Shown: piece after piece, positions 56,780 to 64,000 of the stretch | Numbering within the stretch: position 1 is the stretch's first letter | Layout of the letters: the number at the start of each line of letters is the position of its first letter | NCBI GenBank assembly: GCA_002839805.1 | Contig: PGYT01000004.1 | Location: 62,876 to 126,875, forward strand | From: Ignavibacteriae bacterium HGW-Ignavibacteriae-2 | GTDB lineage: Bacteria > Bacteroidota > Ignavibacteria > Ignavibacteriales > Melioribacteraceae | Reading direction: 5' to 3' | Length of the DNA: 64,000 bases | Notes under the pieces: generated by a model | Databases searched by the model: none | What the model saw: the letters and a program-made list of their open reading frames with translations, nothing else | What the model was told of the DNA's origin: nothing | Translations under genes and position numbers: made by a program

Positions 56780-57220
56780 ATGCTAACAGAATTCGGTAAG
56801 ATTTTCGTTTTTATAATTTTCGCATTTCTATTCGTTGCGATATCCATATTTATTGCCAAACTTATCCGTCCTTCCCGTCCCACTAAGGAAAAATTAACGA
56901 CATACGAGTGCGGCGAAGATGCAATGGGTTCGCCATGGGTAAGATTCAACATTCGTTTTTATGTTGTCGCTTTAATATTTCTGATATTCGATGTTGAGGT
57001 TGTGCTGCTATTCCCTTGGGCACTTACATATAAAGATTATGGTTTCTACGGATTTTTAGTTGGTATTATATTTCTTGTAGTACTAGCTATTGGCATGGCT
57101 TACGAATGGCGTAAAGGCGATTTGGAATGGGCACGCCCGGCTCCAAATATACCAAAACTGAATAAAATATTGAAAAATATGCCATCAGTTCAAGAAAAAA
57201 ACGAAACAACAGAAAACTAA
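56780..57220 (+). CDS. nuoA: NADH-quinone oxidoreductase subunit A
   Basis: Membrane subunit of complex I, 146 residues from the ATG at 56780; an upstream TTG at 56720 would lie in the promoter region and is unlikely. Three membrane helices. The conserved first loop is LTTYECGEDAMGSPWVRFNIRFY with the invariant Cys and Glu, and FLIFDVEVVLLFPWA is the second-helix signature. A C-terminal extension of about 45 residues (from EWRKGDLEWARPAP) is longer than in E. coli. First gene of nuoABCDHIJKL. Confidence 0.95.
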   Translation: MLTEFGKIFVFIIFAFLFVAISIFIAKLIRPSRPTKEKLTTYECGEDAMGSPWVRFNIRFYVVALIFLIFDVEVVLLFPWALTYKDYGFYGFLVGIIFLVVLAIGMAYEWRKGDLEWARPAPNIPKLNKILKNMPSVQEKNETTEN

Positions 57221-57250
57221 TTCAGATTTCTAAAAATATTTTTGATTGAT

Positions 57251-57742
57251 ATGGGATTATTAGATAAAGAATTTAGCGACGGCAATATTGTGATTGCCAA
57301 AACAGAAGATTTATTCAACTGGGCGCGTTTGTCTTCATTGTGGCAGTTGAGTTTCGGTTTGGCATGTTGCGCTATAGAAATGATGGCCACTTCAGCTTCA
57401 CATTATGATTTTGACCGATTCGGTGTTATGCCTAGACCTACCCCACGTCAGGCCGATGTAATTATAATTTCAGGAACTGTAACATTAAAAATGGCTACAA
57501 GAATTAAAAGATTATACGAACAGATGCCGGATCCTAAATATATAATATCAATGGGAAGCTGTGCAAATTGCGGAGGACCTTATTGGGAACACGGTTATCA
57601 TGTATTAAAAGGAGTAGATAGAATTATTCCTGTTGATGTTTACGTGCCCGGTTGTCCACCTCGCCCCGAAGCTTTACTCGAAGGGCTGCTTAAATTACAA
57701 GAAAAAATTAAAAATGAATCATTACGTACTAAAACAGCATGA
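57251..57742 (+). CDS. nuoB: NADH-quinone oxidoreductase subunit B
   Basis: Carries Fe-S cluster N2, the final electron carrier before quinone; 163 residues from the ATG at 57251 (a TTG three codons upstream is less likely). The N2 ligands are visible: the adjacent pair in [12 protein letters not shown], the Cys in [10 protein letters not shown], and the Cys in [25 protein letters not shown] is the conserved quinone-side loop. Its stop overlaps the nuoC start by four bases (ATGA). Confidence 0.97.
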   Translation: MGLLDKEFSDGNIVIAKTEDLFNWARLSSLWQLSFGLACCAIEMMATSASHYDFDRFGVMPRPTPRQADVIIISGTVTLKMATRIKRLYEQMPDPKYIISMGSCANCGGPYWEHGYHVLKGVDRIIPVDVYVPGCPPRPEALLEGLLKLQEKIKNESLRTKTA

Positions 57743-58272
57743 AAAAAGCAGAAGAAATATTTGAATTAATTAAATCCGGTTTTCCGGGTGTAACTGTAGA
57801 ACTTTCGGCAGATATGCCGACAGAACCAATTATTTCTGTTGATCCTCTAAAAGTTCACGAAATATGCAAATTTTTGCGGGACAACGAAGATTGTAAATTC
57901 GATAGTTTGATGAATCTTTCCGGCGTTGATGACGCTAATGGTGAAAAAATTAAGGAAGAAGATGATTCCGAAATAATTAAAGGCGGAACTCTCAGCGTAT
58001 ACTATCATTTACATTCAATGTCTTTAAATCATAAAATTACTTTAAGAGCTTCGGCACCGAGAGAAAATCCGGAAGTTGAATCCGTTGATAATGTTTGGAA
58101 AGCAGCTGATTGGCATGAACGCGAAGCTTATGATATGTGTGGTATTAAATTCTTAAATCACTATGATTTAAGAAGAATATTAATGCCTTACGACTGGGAA
58201 GATGGAAGTTATCCTTTGCGTAAAGATTATAAAAACCCGGAATTTTATAATGGTATGAAGGTCCCCTACTAA
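57739..58272 (+). CDS. nuoC: NADH-quinone oxidoreductase subunit C
   Basis: Peripheral-arm subunit (30-kDa type), 177 residues, not fused to NuoD. Family features: [12 protein letters not shown], then [11 protein letters not shown], then [23 protein letters not shown], and [20 protein letters not shown], the signature of the subunit. An acidic insert ([16 protein letters not shown], about 72-87) interrupts the usual strand region. It overlaps nuoB by four bases and nuoD by one, so all are coupled. Confidence 0.95.
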   Translation: MKKAEEIFELIKSGFPGVTVELSADMPTEPIISVDPLKVHEICKFLRDNEDCKFDSLMNLSGVDDANGEKIKEEDDSEIIKGGTLSVYYHLHSMSLNHKITLRASAPRENPEVESVDNVWKAADWHEREAYDMCGIKFLNHYDLRRILMPYDWEDGSYPLRKDYKNPEFYNGMKVPY

Positions 58273-59387
58273 TGGCTTTAAGAACCGAAGAACTTATACT
58301 GAACGTCGGACCACAACATCCTTCAACACATGGTGTGCTGAGGTTAGAAGTTGAACTTGAAGGTGAACTAGTTGTAAAAGTTAAACCGCATATTGGATAT
58401 CTTCATAGATGTTTTGAAAAACACGCAGAAGCAATGACCTATCCGCAAGTGATTCCATATACAGACAGAATGGACTACCTTGCCTCCATGTATAATAATT
58501 TCGGTTATGTTATTGCTGTTGAAAAACTTATGGGGATTGAAGTTCCTGAAAGAGTTGAATACATTCGAGTGATTATGGGCGAACTTCAAAGAATTGCTTC
58601 GCACATGGTTGCTCTAGGAACATACGGATTGGATTTGGGAGCTTTTACACCATTTCTCTATTTATTCCGTGACCGTGAAAAAATTCTTACTATGTTCGAA
58701 ATGACTTGCGGTGCCCGTTTGTTATATAATTATATGTGGGTCGGCGGACTTTCTCACGATTTACATCCCGATTTTGTAAGATTAGCAAGAGAATTCATTC
58801 AATATTTTAGACCAAATATTGTTGAACTGAATAACTTATTGACATATAATAAAATTTTTATTGAACGTACTGCACATATTGGAATCTTACCTGCGGATAC
58901 AGCTATTAATTATGGCATAACGGGTCCCATGTTGCGCGCAAGCGGCGTTAATTGGGATTTGCGTAAAAACGATACTTATTCAATTTACAACAGATTTGAT
59001 TTTGATATACCCGTTGGACAAGGACATATGGGTACAGTTGGAGACTGCTGGGATAGATATTACGTACGAGTTCTGGAAATGGAACAGAGCATGAGAATAT
59101 TAGAACAAGCTCTGGATCAATTGCCTGAGGGCGATATTAACTCGGCCCTCCCAAAAAGAATTAAACCTCCAGTAGGTACTGTTTATCAAAGGGTTGAAAA
59201 TCCCAAAGGTGAACTTGGTTATTTTATTATTAGCGACGGATCTCTAAATCCTTTCCGTGTTAAGGTAAGAGGTCCATCATTCGTCAACTTGTCGGTAATA
59301 AACGAATTGAGCAGGGGCCATCTGATTGCAGATTTAATCGCGATCCTTGGCAGTATAGATATAGTACTTGGAGAAATTGACAGATAG
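58272..59387 (+). CDS. nuoD: NADH-quinone oxidoreductase subunit D
   Basis: Forms the quinone-binding cavity with NuoB; 371 residues, full length for a separate Nuo[18 protein letters not shown] near the N-terminus contains the His of the quinone site; [38 protein letters not shown] and [15 protein letters not shown] are conserved. The C-terminal [18 protein letters not shown] and [12 protein letters not shown] end the protein as in homologues. A Tyr in MDYLASM (about 70) fits the quinone headgroup position. A 75-bp gap separates it from nuoH, the largest inside the operon. Confidence 0.97.
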   Translation: MALRTEELILNVGPQHPSTHGVLRLEVELEGELVVKVKPHIGYLHRCFEKHAEAMTYPQVIPYTDRMDYLASMYNNFGYVIAVEKLMGIEVPERVEYIRVIMGELQRIASHMVALGTYGLDLGAFTPFLYLFRDREKILTMFEMTCGARLLYNYMWVGGLSHDLHPDFVRLAREFIQYFRPNIVELNNLLTYNKIFIERTAHIGILPADTAINYGITGPMLRASGVNWDLRKNDTYSIYNRFDFDIPVGQGHMGTVGDCWDRYYVRVLEMEQSMRILEQALDQLPEGDINSALPKRIKPPVGTVYQRVENPKGELGYFIISDGSLNPFRVKVRGPSFVNLSVINELSRGHLIADLIAILGSIDIVLGEIDR

Positions 59388-59462
59388 TTTTACGCTCTTT
59401 TAAAAAAAACGAGCGGGGTTAAAAATAATAATTTTTTGTAAAGCATTATAAAGCATAGGCTT
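59388..59462. other. nuoD-nuoH spacer with hairpin and direct repeat
   Basis: This 75-bp spacer takes the place where nuoE, nuoF and nuoG stand in many 14-gene operons. It holds an imperfect hairpin (CGCTC at 59393-59397 with GAGCG at 59411-59415 and inner A-T pairs) and two copies of TAAAGCAT exactly 10 bp apart (59439 and 59449) just before nuoH. Neither is a classical terminator; an internal attenuator is possible. Confidence 0.25.
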
Positions 59463-60530
59463 ATGTATAATTTTCTTACAGAATTAACGGGAAATGAAAT
59501 AATTGCAGCCTTTATATCTGCAATGTTGCCGGTTGTTTTCATTGTTCCTTTTGTAATATTCGGGGTACTTGCCGAAAGAAAAGTATCAGCGCATATACAG
59601 GATAGGTTAGGGCCTATGCGCGTTGGTTATCACGGTGTATTGCAGACTGTCGCTGACTTCTTTAAACTTATTCAGAAAGAAGATATTATAGCGGAAGGTG
59701 CGGATAGAAAATTTTTCAACCTGGCGCCTTACCTTGTTTTTGTTGGCAGTTATGCGGTTTATGCCGCTCTTCCTTTTACAAGCACATATATCGGAAGTGA
59801 GACTGACATTGGTCTGTTCTATATTATTGCTGTTTCCGGCTTTGCGGTCGCAGGAATTTTGATGGGTGGTTGGGCCTCAAACAATAAATATAGTTTATAT
59901 GGTGCATTACGCTCGGCCGCTCAAATTGTTAGTTACGAAATTCCGACTGCGTTGGTAATTCTCTCCATGGTTATGCTTACAGGCACTTTAAGTCTGGCTA
60001 CAATGAGTGAAATGCAGACTGCATATTTTTGGAATTGGAACATTTTCGGCGGCGCAGAATGGGCATTTACAAAACTTCTGCTTATTCCATTTATGTTTAT
60101 TGCTTTCATAATACTTTATATTTCTACACTTGCAGAAGTAAATAGGCTCCCATTTGATATGCCTGAAGCAGAAAGTGAACTTGTTGCCGGATACAGTACC
60201 GAATACTCGGGTATGAAATTCGCGATGTTTTTCTTAGCCGAATATGGTAATATGTTTGCAGTTTCAGCTCTCGTTTCCGTGATTTTTTTCGGAGGATATC
60301 AATCACCTTTTGGATATCTCGGTAATTCTTTAGGACTCCAATGGCTAATTCCCTACGAGCAATTATTCTGGTTCGCTTTAAAAGGGATATTGTTTGTTCT
60401 AGTTCAAATGTGGCTAAGATGGACTTTGCCACGCGTTCGTGTAGACCAGCTAATGACAATCTGCTGGAAATATTTGATTCCTTATTCATTCGCAAATTTA
60501 ATAATCATCGGACTAATTACGTTACTATAG
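59463..60530 (+). CDS. nuoH: NADH-quinone oxidoreductase subunit H
   Basis: Membrane subunit joining the peripheral and membrane arms, next to the quinone entry; 355 residues, eight predicted helices. Signatures: LAERKVSAHIQDRLGPMRVG near the N-terminus, LQTVADFFKLIQKEDI, YGALRSAAQIVSYEIP, and LPFDMPEAESELVAGYSTEYSGM, whose acidic residues lie at the start of the proton path. RWTLPRVRVDQLM is the conserved C-terminal segment. It runs into nuoI with a one-base gap. Confidence 0.97.
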   Translation: MYNFLTELTGNEIIAAFISAMLPVVFIVPFVIFGVLAERKVSAHIQDRLGPMRVGYHGVLQTVADFFKLIQKEDIIAEGADRKFFNLAPYLVFVGSYAVYAALPFTSTYIGSETDIGLFYIIAVSGFAVAGILMGGWASNNKYSLYGALRSAAQIVSYEIPTALVILSMVMLTGTLSLATMSEMQTAYFWNWNIFGGAEWAFTKLLLIPFMFIAFIILYISTLAEVNRLPFDMPEAESELVAGYSTEYSGMKFAMFFLAEYGNMFAVSALVSVIFFGGYQSPFGYLGNSLGLQWLIPYEQLFWFALKGILFVLVQMWLRWTLPRVRVDQLMTICWKYLIPYSFANLIIIGLITLL

Positions 60531-60531
60531 G

Positions 60532-61155
60532 ATGAAACAATACTTTAAAAATACATGGGAAGGTCTCTGGACAGTATTTGTCGGGATGAAAATCACATTC
60601 AAACATTTGTTTGTGCCCTCCGTTACAATTCAATACCCTGATGTTAAAGTTCCGTTGCCGGAAAGAGTACGAAACAGATTGTATGTTAACATGGATGATT
60701 GCATCGGTTGTGATCAGTGCGCAAGGGCATGCCCCGTTGAATGTATTGAGATAGAAACCGTTAAATCAATGCCTGAAGAGGATTTGGGAAAAACATCAAA
60801 CGGCAAAAAGAAGGCTCTTTGGGTAACTAAATTTAACATAGACATAGCCAAATGCTGCTACTGCCAGTTGTGCGTTTTCCCCTGCCCAACTGAATGTATT
60901 TATATGACCGATGTCTATGAATTCTCTGAATTTAAGCGGGAAGATTTATTGTATAAGTTTTCTACACTTTCCGGGGAAGAAACTTTACAAAAGAAAGAAA
61001 ATTTTGAAAAATTCCAGGCAGAGAAAGAAGCTCAGAAAGCTGCCGAAATAAAAGCTAAAGCGGAAGCCGCGGCAAAGGCAAAAGCAGAATCGGAATCCAA
61101 ACCAAATTCTGATGAAACGAAACAATCTGAACCACCTAAACAAGAAAACAGCTAA
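60532..61155 (+). CDS. nuoI: NADH-quinone oxidoreductase subunit I with Ala/Lys-rich tail
   Basis: Ferredoxin-like subunit carrying two [4Fe-4S] clusters; 207 residues. Cluster motifs: CIGCDQCARACPVECI and CYCQLCVFPCPTECI. An extra insert (about 80-100) separates them. From about 155 the protein continues in a low-complexity charged tail rich in Lys, Ala and Glu, ending PPKQENS, not seen in typical 160-180-residue NuoI. In complexes without NuoEFG this subunit is close to the electron input side, so the tail could contact a donor; that is inference. ATG start one base after nuoH. Confidence 0.95.
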   Translation: MKQYFKNTWEGLWTVFVGMKITFKHLFVPSVTIQYPDVKVPLPERVRNRLYVNMDDCIGCDQCARACPVECIEIETVKSMPEEDLGKTSNGKKKALWVTKFNIDIAKCCYCQLCVFPCPTECIYMTDVYEFSEFKREDLLYKFSTLSGEETLQKKENFEKFQAEKEAQKAAEIKAKAEAAAKAKAESESKPNSDETKQSEPPKQENS

Positions 61156-61170
61156 ATAATCAGATAGATA

Positions 61171-61683
61171 ATGGAATTATACGATATTATATTTTATTTA
61201 TTCGCGGCAATAACACTGTTATCCGCCTTTATAGTTGTAACTTCTAAAAATATTGTGCATTCGGCTTTTAATTTATTGTTCACATTTTTTGGAGTTACAG
61301 GAATATATGTTTTATTAGGCGCGGATTTTATAGCAGTAGTTCAGCTATTGGTTTACATTGGCGGCATTCTTATACTTCTTTTATTCGGTGTGATGTTAAC
61401 AAACAGAATAACAAGCGTCGATATACGTACAGGCACTGTTCATATTATTCCAGCAGTTATAGGCATAGGAATTCTATGGGGTGCTTTAACCGCAATTATC
61501 GCTTTTAAAACCAATTGGATAGTCAAACCAGCGGATTCAATGGAACCAACAACTGTAGGTTTGGGAAATTTATTATTGACCGATTATGTTCTTGTTTTTG
61601 AACTTTTAGGTATACTTTTATTGATAGCCCTTATTGGAGCAGCATCAATCGCAAGAAGAGAATTTGAAGAGTTAAAGGATTAA
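61171..61683 (+). CDS. nuoJ: NADH-quinone oxidoreductase subunit J
   Basis: Membrane subunit ND6-type, 170 residues, five helices. The conserved third helix reads YVLLGADFIAVVQLLVYIGGILILLLFGVML, with the Gln and Tyr that shape the pi-bulge important in coupling. VHSAFNLLFTFFGV is the second-helix signature, and the C-terminus ends SIARREFEELKD. It is 15 bp after nuoI and 5 bp before nuoK. Confidence 0.95.
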   Translation: MELYDIIFYLFAAITLLSAFIVVTSKNIVHSAFNLLFTFFGVTGIYVLLGADFIAVVQLLVYIGGILILLLFGVMLTNRITSVDIRTGTVHIIPAVIGIGILWGALTAIIAFKTNWIVKPADSMEPTTVGLGNLLLTDYVLVFELLGILLLIALIGAASIARREFEELKD

Positions 61684-61688
61684 TAACT

Positions 61689-61997
61689 TTGGAAGTAGGA
61701 TTATCACATTTTTTAGTTGTTAGCACTGCATTGTTTTCATTGGGAATTTATGGTGTTGTTACCCGAAAAAACGCTGTAATGGTTTTAATGGGAATAGAAC
61801 TTATTCTTAACGCTGCTAACATAAACTTTATCGCTTTTTCGCGATACGGTAATTTTGGACTTAACGGACAGGCAATCGCTTTATTCGTTATTGTACTTGC
61901 AGCAGCCGAAGCCGCTATCGCATTGGCCATTGTGCTTAATATTTACAAAACTTATAACCACGTAAATGTAGATGAGATTGAGGACTTAAAAGAGTAA
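61689..61997 (+). CDS. nuoK: NADH-quinone oxidoreductase subunit K
   Basis: Small membrane subunit ND4L-type, 102 residues, three helices. MGIELILNAANINFIAFS holds the conserved Glu of helix 2, and LFVIVLAAAEAAIALAIVL the second Glu of helix 3, both in the proton path. The start is TTG at 61689; the usual family N-terminus (SHFLVVSTALFSLGIYGV) begins a few residues later and no ATG is available upstream of it. Six bases before the nuoL ATG. Confidence 0.95.
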   Translation: MEVGLSHFLVVSTALFSLGIYGVVTRKNAVMVLMGIELILNAANINFIAFSRYGNFGLNGQAIALFVIVLAAAEAAIALAIVLNIYKTYNHVNVDEIEDLKE

Positions 61998-62003
61998 AGG
62001 GCT

Positions 62004-64000
62004 ATGAGCGAATTATTTATAATAAACATATCAATTGCAATACTCTTTTTGCCATTATTAGGATTTGCTGTAGTAATTCTTTTTGGGAAAAGATTTCCTA
62101 AACTTTATTTATTTGAAGTTGGGATTATAACAATAAATCTTTTGCTCTCCATTTACGTAATGGTAGTAAAATTTTCCAGTTATATAAACGATGCTCTAGT
62201 GTATGGTTTCACCTGGATAGATTTTGGAAATGTTCCACTCCTTGGCCCTTTAAATATTGAATTAGGAGTGAAAATAGATAACGTTACAGTTATAATGTTC
62301 TTTGTAGTAAATCTAATTAGCATGCTTGTTCATGTATTTTCTTTAGAATATATGCGCGGTGATAAGCGCTTTAACCGCTACTTCGCTTACCTGGGTATAT
62401 TTACATTTTCTATGCTTGGGATAGTGATTTCCCATAATTTGTTAATGATTTATATTTTCTGGGAATTGGTTGGGCTCTCTTCTTATTTGCTTATTGGCTT
62501 CTGGTACGAAAAAAAATCCGCGTCGGATGCTGGTAAAAAAGCGTTTATAGTTAATCGTATTGGCGATATTGGTTTCTTTCTTGGGATTTTAATATTATTT
62601 ACTTCATACCATACATTAACACTGGACAGTATTTTTGCGCAGATTGCAGCGGGTAATCTTCCTTTTGATAGCGCCGCATGGTTGACTGCAACTGGAATTT
62701 TAATCTTTTTAGGAGCGGTGGGCAAATCAGCTCAGTTCCCACTGCACGTCTGGCTGCCCGACGCGATGGAAGGTCCAACACCTGTTAGCGCATTAATACA
62801 CGCTGCCACAATGGTTGCGGCTGGTGTTTATCTTGTTTCCCGTATTTTTGTAATGCTTACTGCCGATGCCATGCTTGTTATAGCAGTAGTTGGAGCTTTT
62901 ACTTCTTTTATGGCAGCAACAATCGCCTTAACTCAAAATGATATTAAAAAAGTTTTAGCTTACTCAACTGTAAGTCAATTGGGTTATATGGTTATGTCGC
63001 TTGGTGTAGGAGCTTACGCATTCGCTTTGTTCCATCTTGTAACTCACGCCTTTTTCAAAGCATGTTTATTTTTAGGTTCCGGGTCAGTAATTCACGCTAT
63101 GCACCACGAACAGGATATGCGCCAGATGGGCGGATTAAGAAAAAAAATGCCGATTACTTATGCAGCTTTTCTCATCTCCACTTTAGCAATATCTGGTGTT
63201 CCGCTTACCTCAGGATTTCTTAGCAAAGACGGTATATTGGCAGGGTCACTTGCGTTTGGCTCATTAACAGGTCACTGGCTAATTCCAATATTAGGTTTTG
63301 TTGTTGCTCTCATGACAGCATTCTACATGTTCCGTTTGGTAATTATGACATTCCACGGTGAGCCAAAAAATCAGCACAAATTCGACCATGCTCACGAATC
63401 GCCATTTGTTATGGCTATGCCTCTAGTTATACTTAGCGTTCTCTCAATTTTTATTTGGTATACTCCTCTTCCGCATAGTCCGGATGCAGGATGGTTTTTA
63501 TCTTCTTGGGTTAAAACCCCTCACACTGTTGTACCCGCGGAATTAAGCTACGATTTTATGATTTCTGAGACGCCTGTTGTTGAGGATCAATACTCAGAAC
63601 ATGCGGTTGTACACTCTGAGAAATACACCGAAGCTATGCACCATGCCCACTATCCCGCAATGTTTTTATCTGTTTTTCTTGGCGGACTAGGAATTTTGCT
63701 TGCATTCACAATGTATCAGTGGAAAAAAATTGATCCTGATAAACTTTCAAACAAACTAAGTTGGCTGTACAAATTTTCGCTTAATAAATGGTACTTGGAT
63801 GAATTGTATGACGCCACATTTGTAAATCCAACTATATATTTGAGTAAAGCCCTCGCCTGGTTCGATAACACAATAGTTGATGGAATTGTTAACGGCGCGG
63901 CTACAGTTACAAAATTTTTCTCCGCTATTAGCGGCTGGTTCGATACTTATATTGTTGACGGATTTGTTAATGCAACCGCATTCTTTAGTGGATTTGTCGG
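62004..64000 (+). CDS. nuoL: NADH-quinone oxidoreductase subunit L (partial at 3' end)
   Basis: Antiporter-like proton-pumping subunit, open from ATG 62004 to the window edge without a stop (at least 665 residues). Conserved: YIFWELVGLSSYLLIGFWYEK with the key Glu, GKSAQFPLHVWLPDAMEGPTPVSAL (split here as GKSAQFPLHVWLPDAMEG and PTPVSALIHAA) with the Lys, and LAYSTVSQLGYM. A His-rich loop follows TFHGEPKNQHKFDHAHESP. The C-terminal part has a long extension with two copies of WFD-x3-VDG-x-VN spaced 26 residues (DNA 63858 and 63936). nuoM and nuoN presumably follow outside the window. Confidence 0.95.
   Translation, partial: MSELFIINISIAILFLPLLGFAVVILFGKRFPKLYLFEVGIITINLLLSIYVMVVKFSSYINDALVYGFTWIDFGNVPLLGPLNIELGVKIDNVTVIMFFVVNLISMLVHVFSLEYMRGDKRFNRYFAYLGIFTFSMLGIVISHNLLMIYIFWELVGLSSYLLIGFWYEKKSASDAGKKAFIVNRIGDIGFFLGILILFTSYHTLTLDSIFAQIAAGNLPFDSAAWLTATGILIFLGAVGKSAQFPLHVWLPDAMEGPTPVSALIHAATMVAAGVYLVSRIFVMLTADAMLVIAVVGAFTSFMAATIALTQNDIKKVLAYSTVSQLGYMVMSLGVGAYAFALFHLVTHAFFKACLFLGSGSVIHAMHHEQDMRQMGGLRKKMPITYAAFLISTLAISGVPLTSGFLSKDGILAGSLAFGSLTGHWLIPILGFVVALMTAFYMFRLVIMTFHGEPKNQHKFDHAHESPFVMAMPLVILSVLSIFIWYTPLPHSPDAGWFLSSWVKTPHTVVPAELSYDFMISETPVVEDQYSEHAVVHSEKYTEAMHHAHYPAMFLSVFLGGLGILLAFTMYQWKKIDPDKLSNKLSWLYKFSLNKWYLDELYDATFVNPTIYLSKALAWFDNTIVDGIVNGAATVTKFFSAISGWFDTYIVDGFVNATAFFSGFV

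Noticed and set aside
60124-60495. Antisense open frame of 123 codons inside nuoH
   Set aside because: nuoH is fully conserved over this stretch; the antisense product has no family features.

Overview
This AT-rich window most likely comes from a member of the Ignavibacteria (Bacteroidota/Chlorobi lineage). Three things point there. Two proteins carry type IX secretion (T9SS) C-terminal sorting domains. A TonB-dependent receptor, a secreted T9SS cargo and a PorV-like barrel sit next to each other. The complex I operon runs nuoA-B-C-D-H-I-J-K-L without nuoE/F/G, as in Chlorobi relatives. This assignment is by gene content only. No rRNA or tRNA gene, CRISPR array, insertion sequence or prophage was seen. 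The window is core chromosome with a few lineage-specific surface genes.

Layout. 1-3004 (minus): three-gene proton-translocating transhydrogenase (pntAA-pntAB-pntB) with a terminator. 3005-3664: long AT-rich leader. 3665-11162 (plus): TonB receptor, 1120-residue T9SS cargo, PorV/PorQ-like barrel. 11508-13873: nfnA-nfnB, a ferredoxin/NAD(H)/NADP(H) oxidoreductase. 14064-18597: small outer-membrane protein and, convergent to it, a very large GH13 protein. 18914-24278 (plus): mutS, DUF1684 lipoprotein, DAHP synthase, prephenate dehydrogenase. 24289-29025 (minus): FAD-dependent protein, divergent SDR, acetate kinase, 3-hydroxyacyl-CoA dehydrogenase. 29159-33145 (minus): two overlapping ABC-2 exporters. 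33226-39525: recQ, DUF4296-like lipoprotein, rhomboid protease, pgk and gapA, the last two each with its own terminator. 39736-41256: CRP-family regulator plus PHP-domain protein. 41416-49769: T9SS-sorted propeller protein, ABC-F protein, ROK kinase, rsmA, mgtE, PAP2 protein. 49766-55973: duplicated eight-cysteine protein, menG, rdgB, amidohydrolase, AhpD-like protein, uvrA. 56059-64000: YigZ protein and the nuo operon, with nuoL cut by the window end.

How it fits together. The genes describe a respiring, menaquinone-using heterotroph: glycolysis (gapA, pgk, ROK kinase, GH13 protein), acetate formation (ackA), complex I and menG. Three systems (Pnt, Nfn, Nuo lacking the NADH module) can move electrons among ferredoxin, NAD(H), NADP(H) and quinone. 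The clearest regulatory signal is a perfect TGTGA-N6-TCACA site directly after the -10 box of a CRP-family gene whose recognition helix has the matching residues, which predicts negative autoregulation. The best candidates for something undescribed are the receptor/cargo/PorV-like cassette and the small protein made of two exact four-cysteine repeats.
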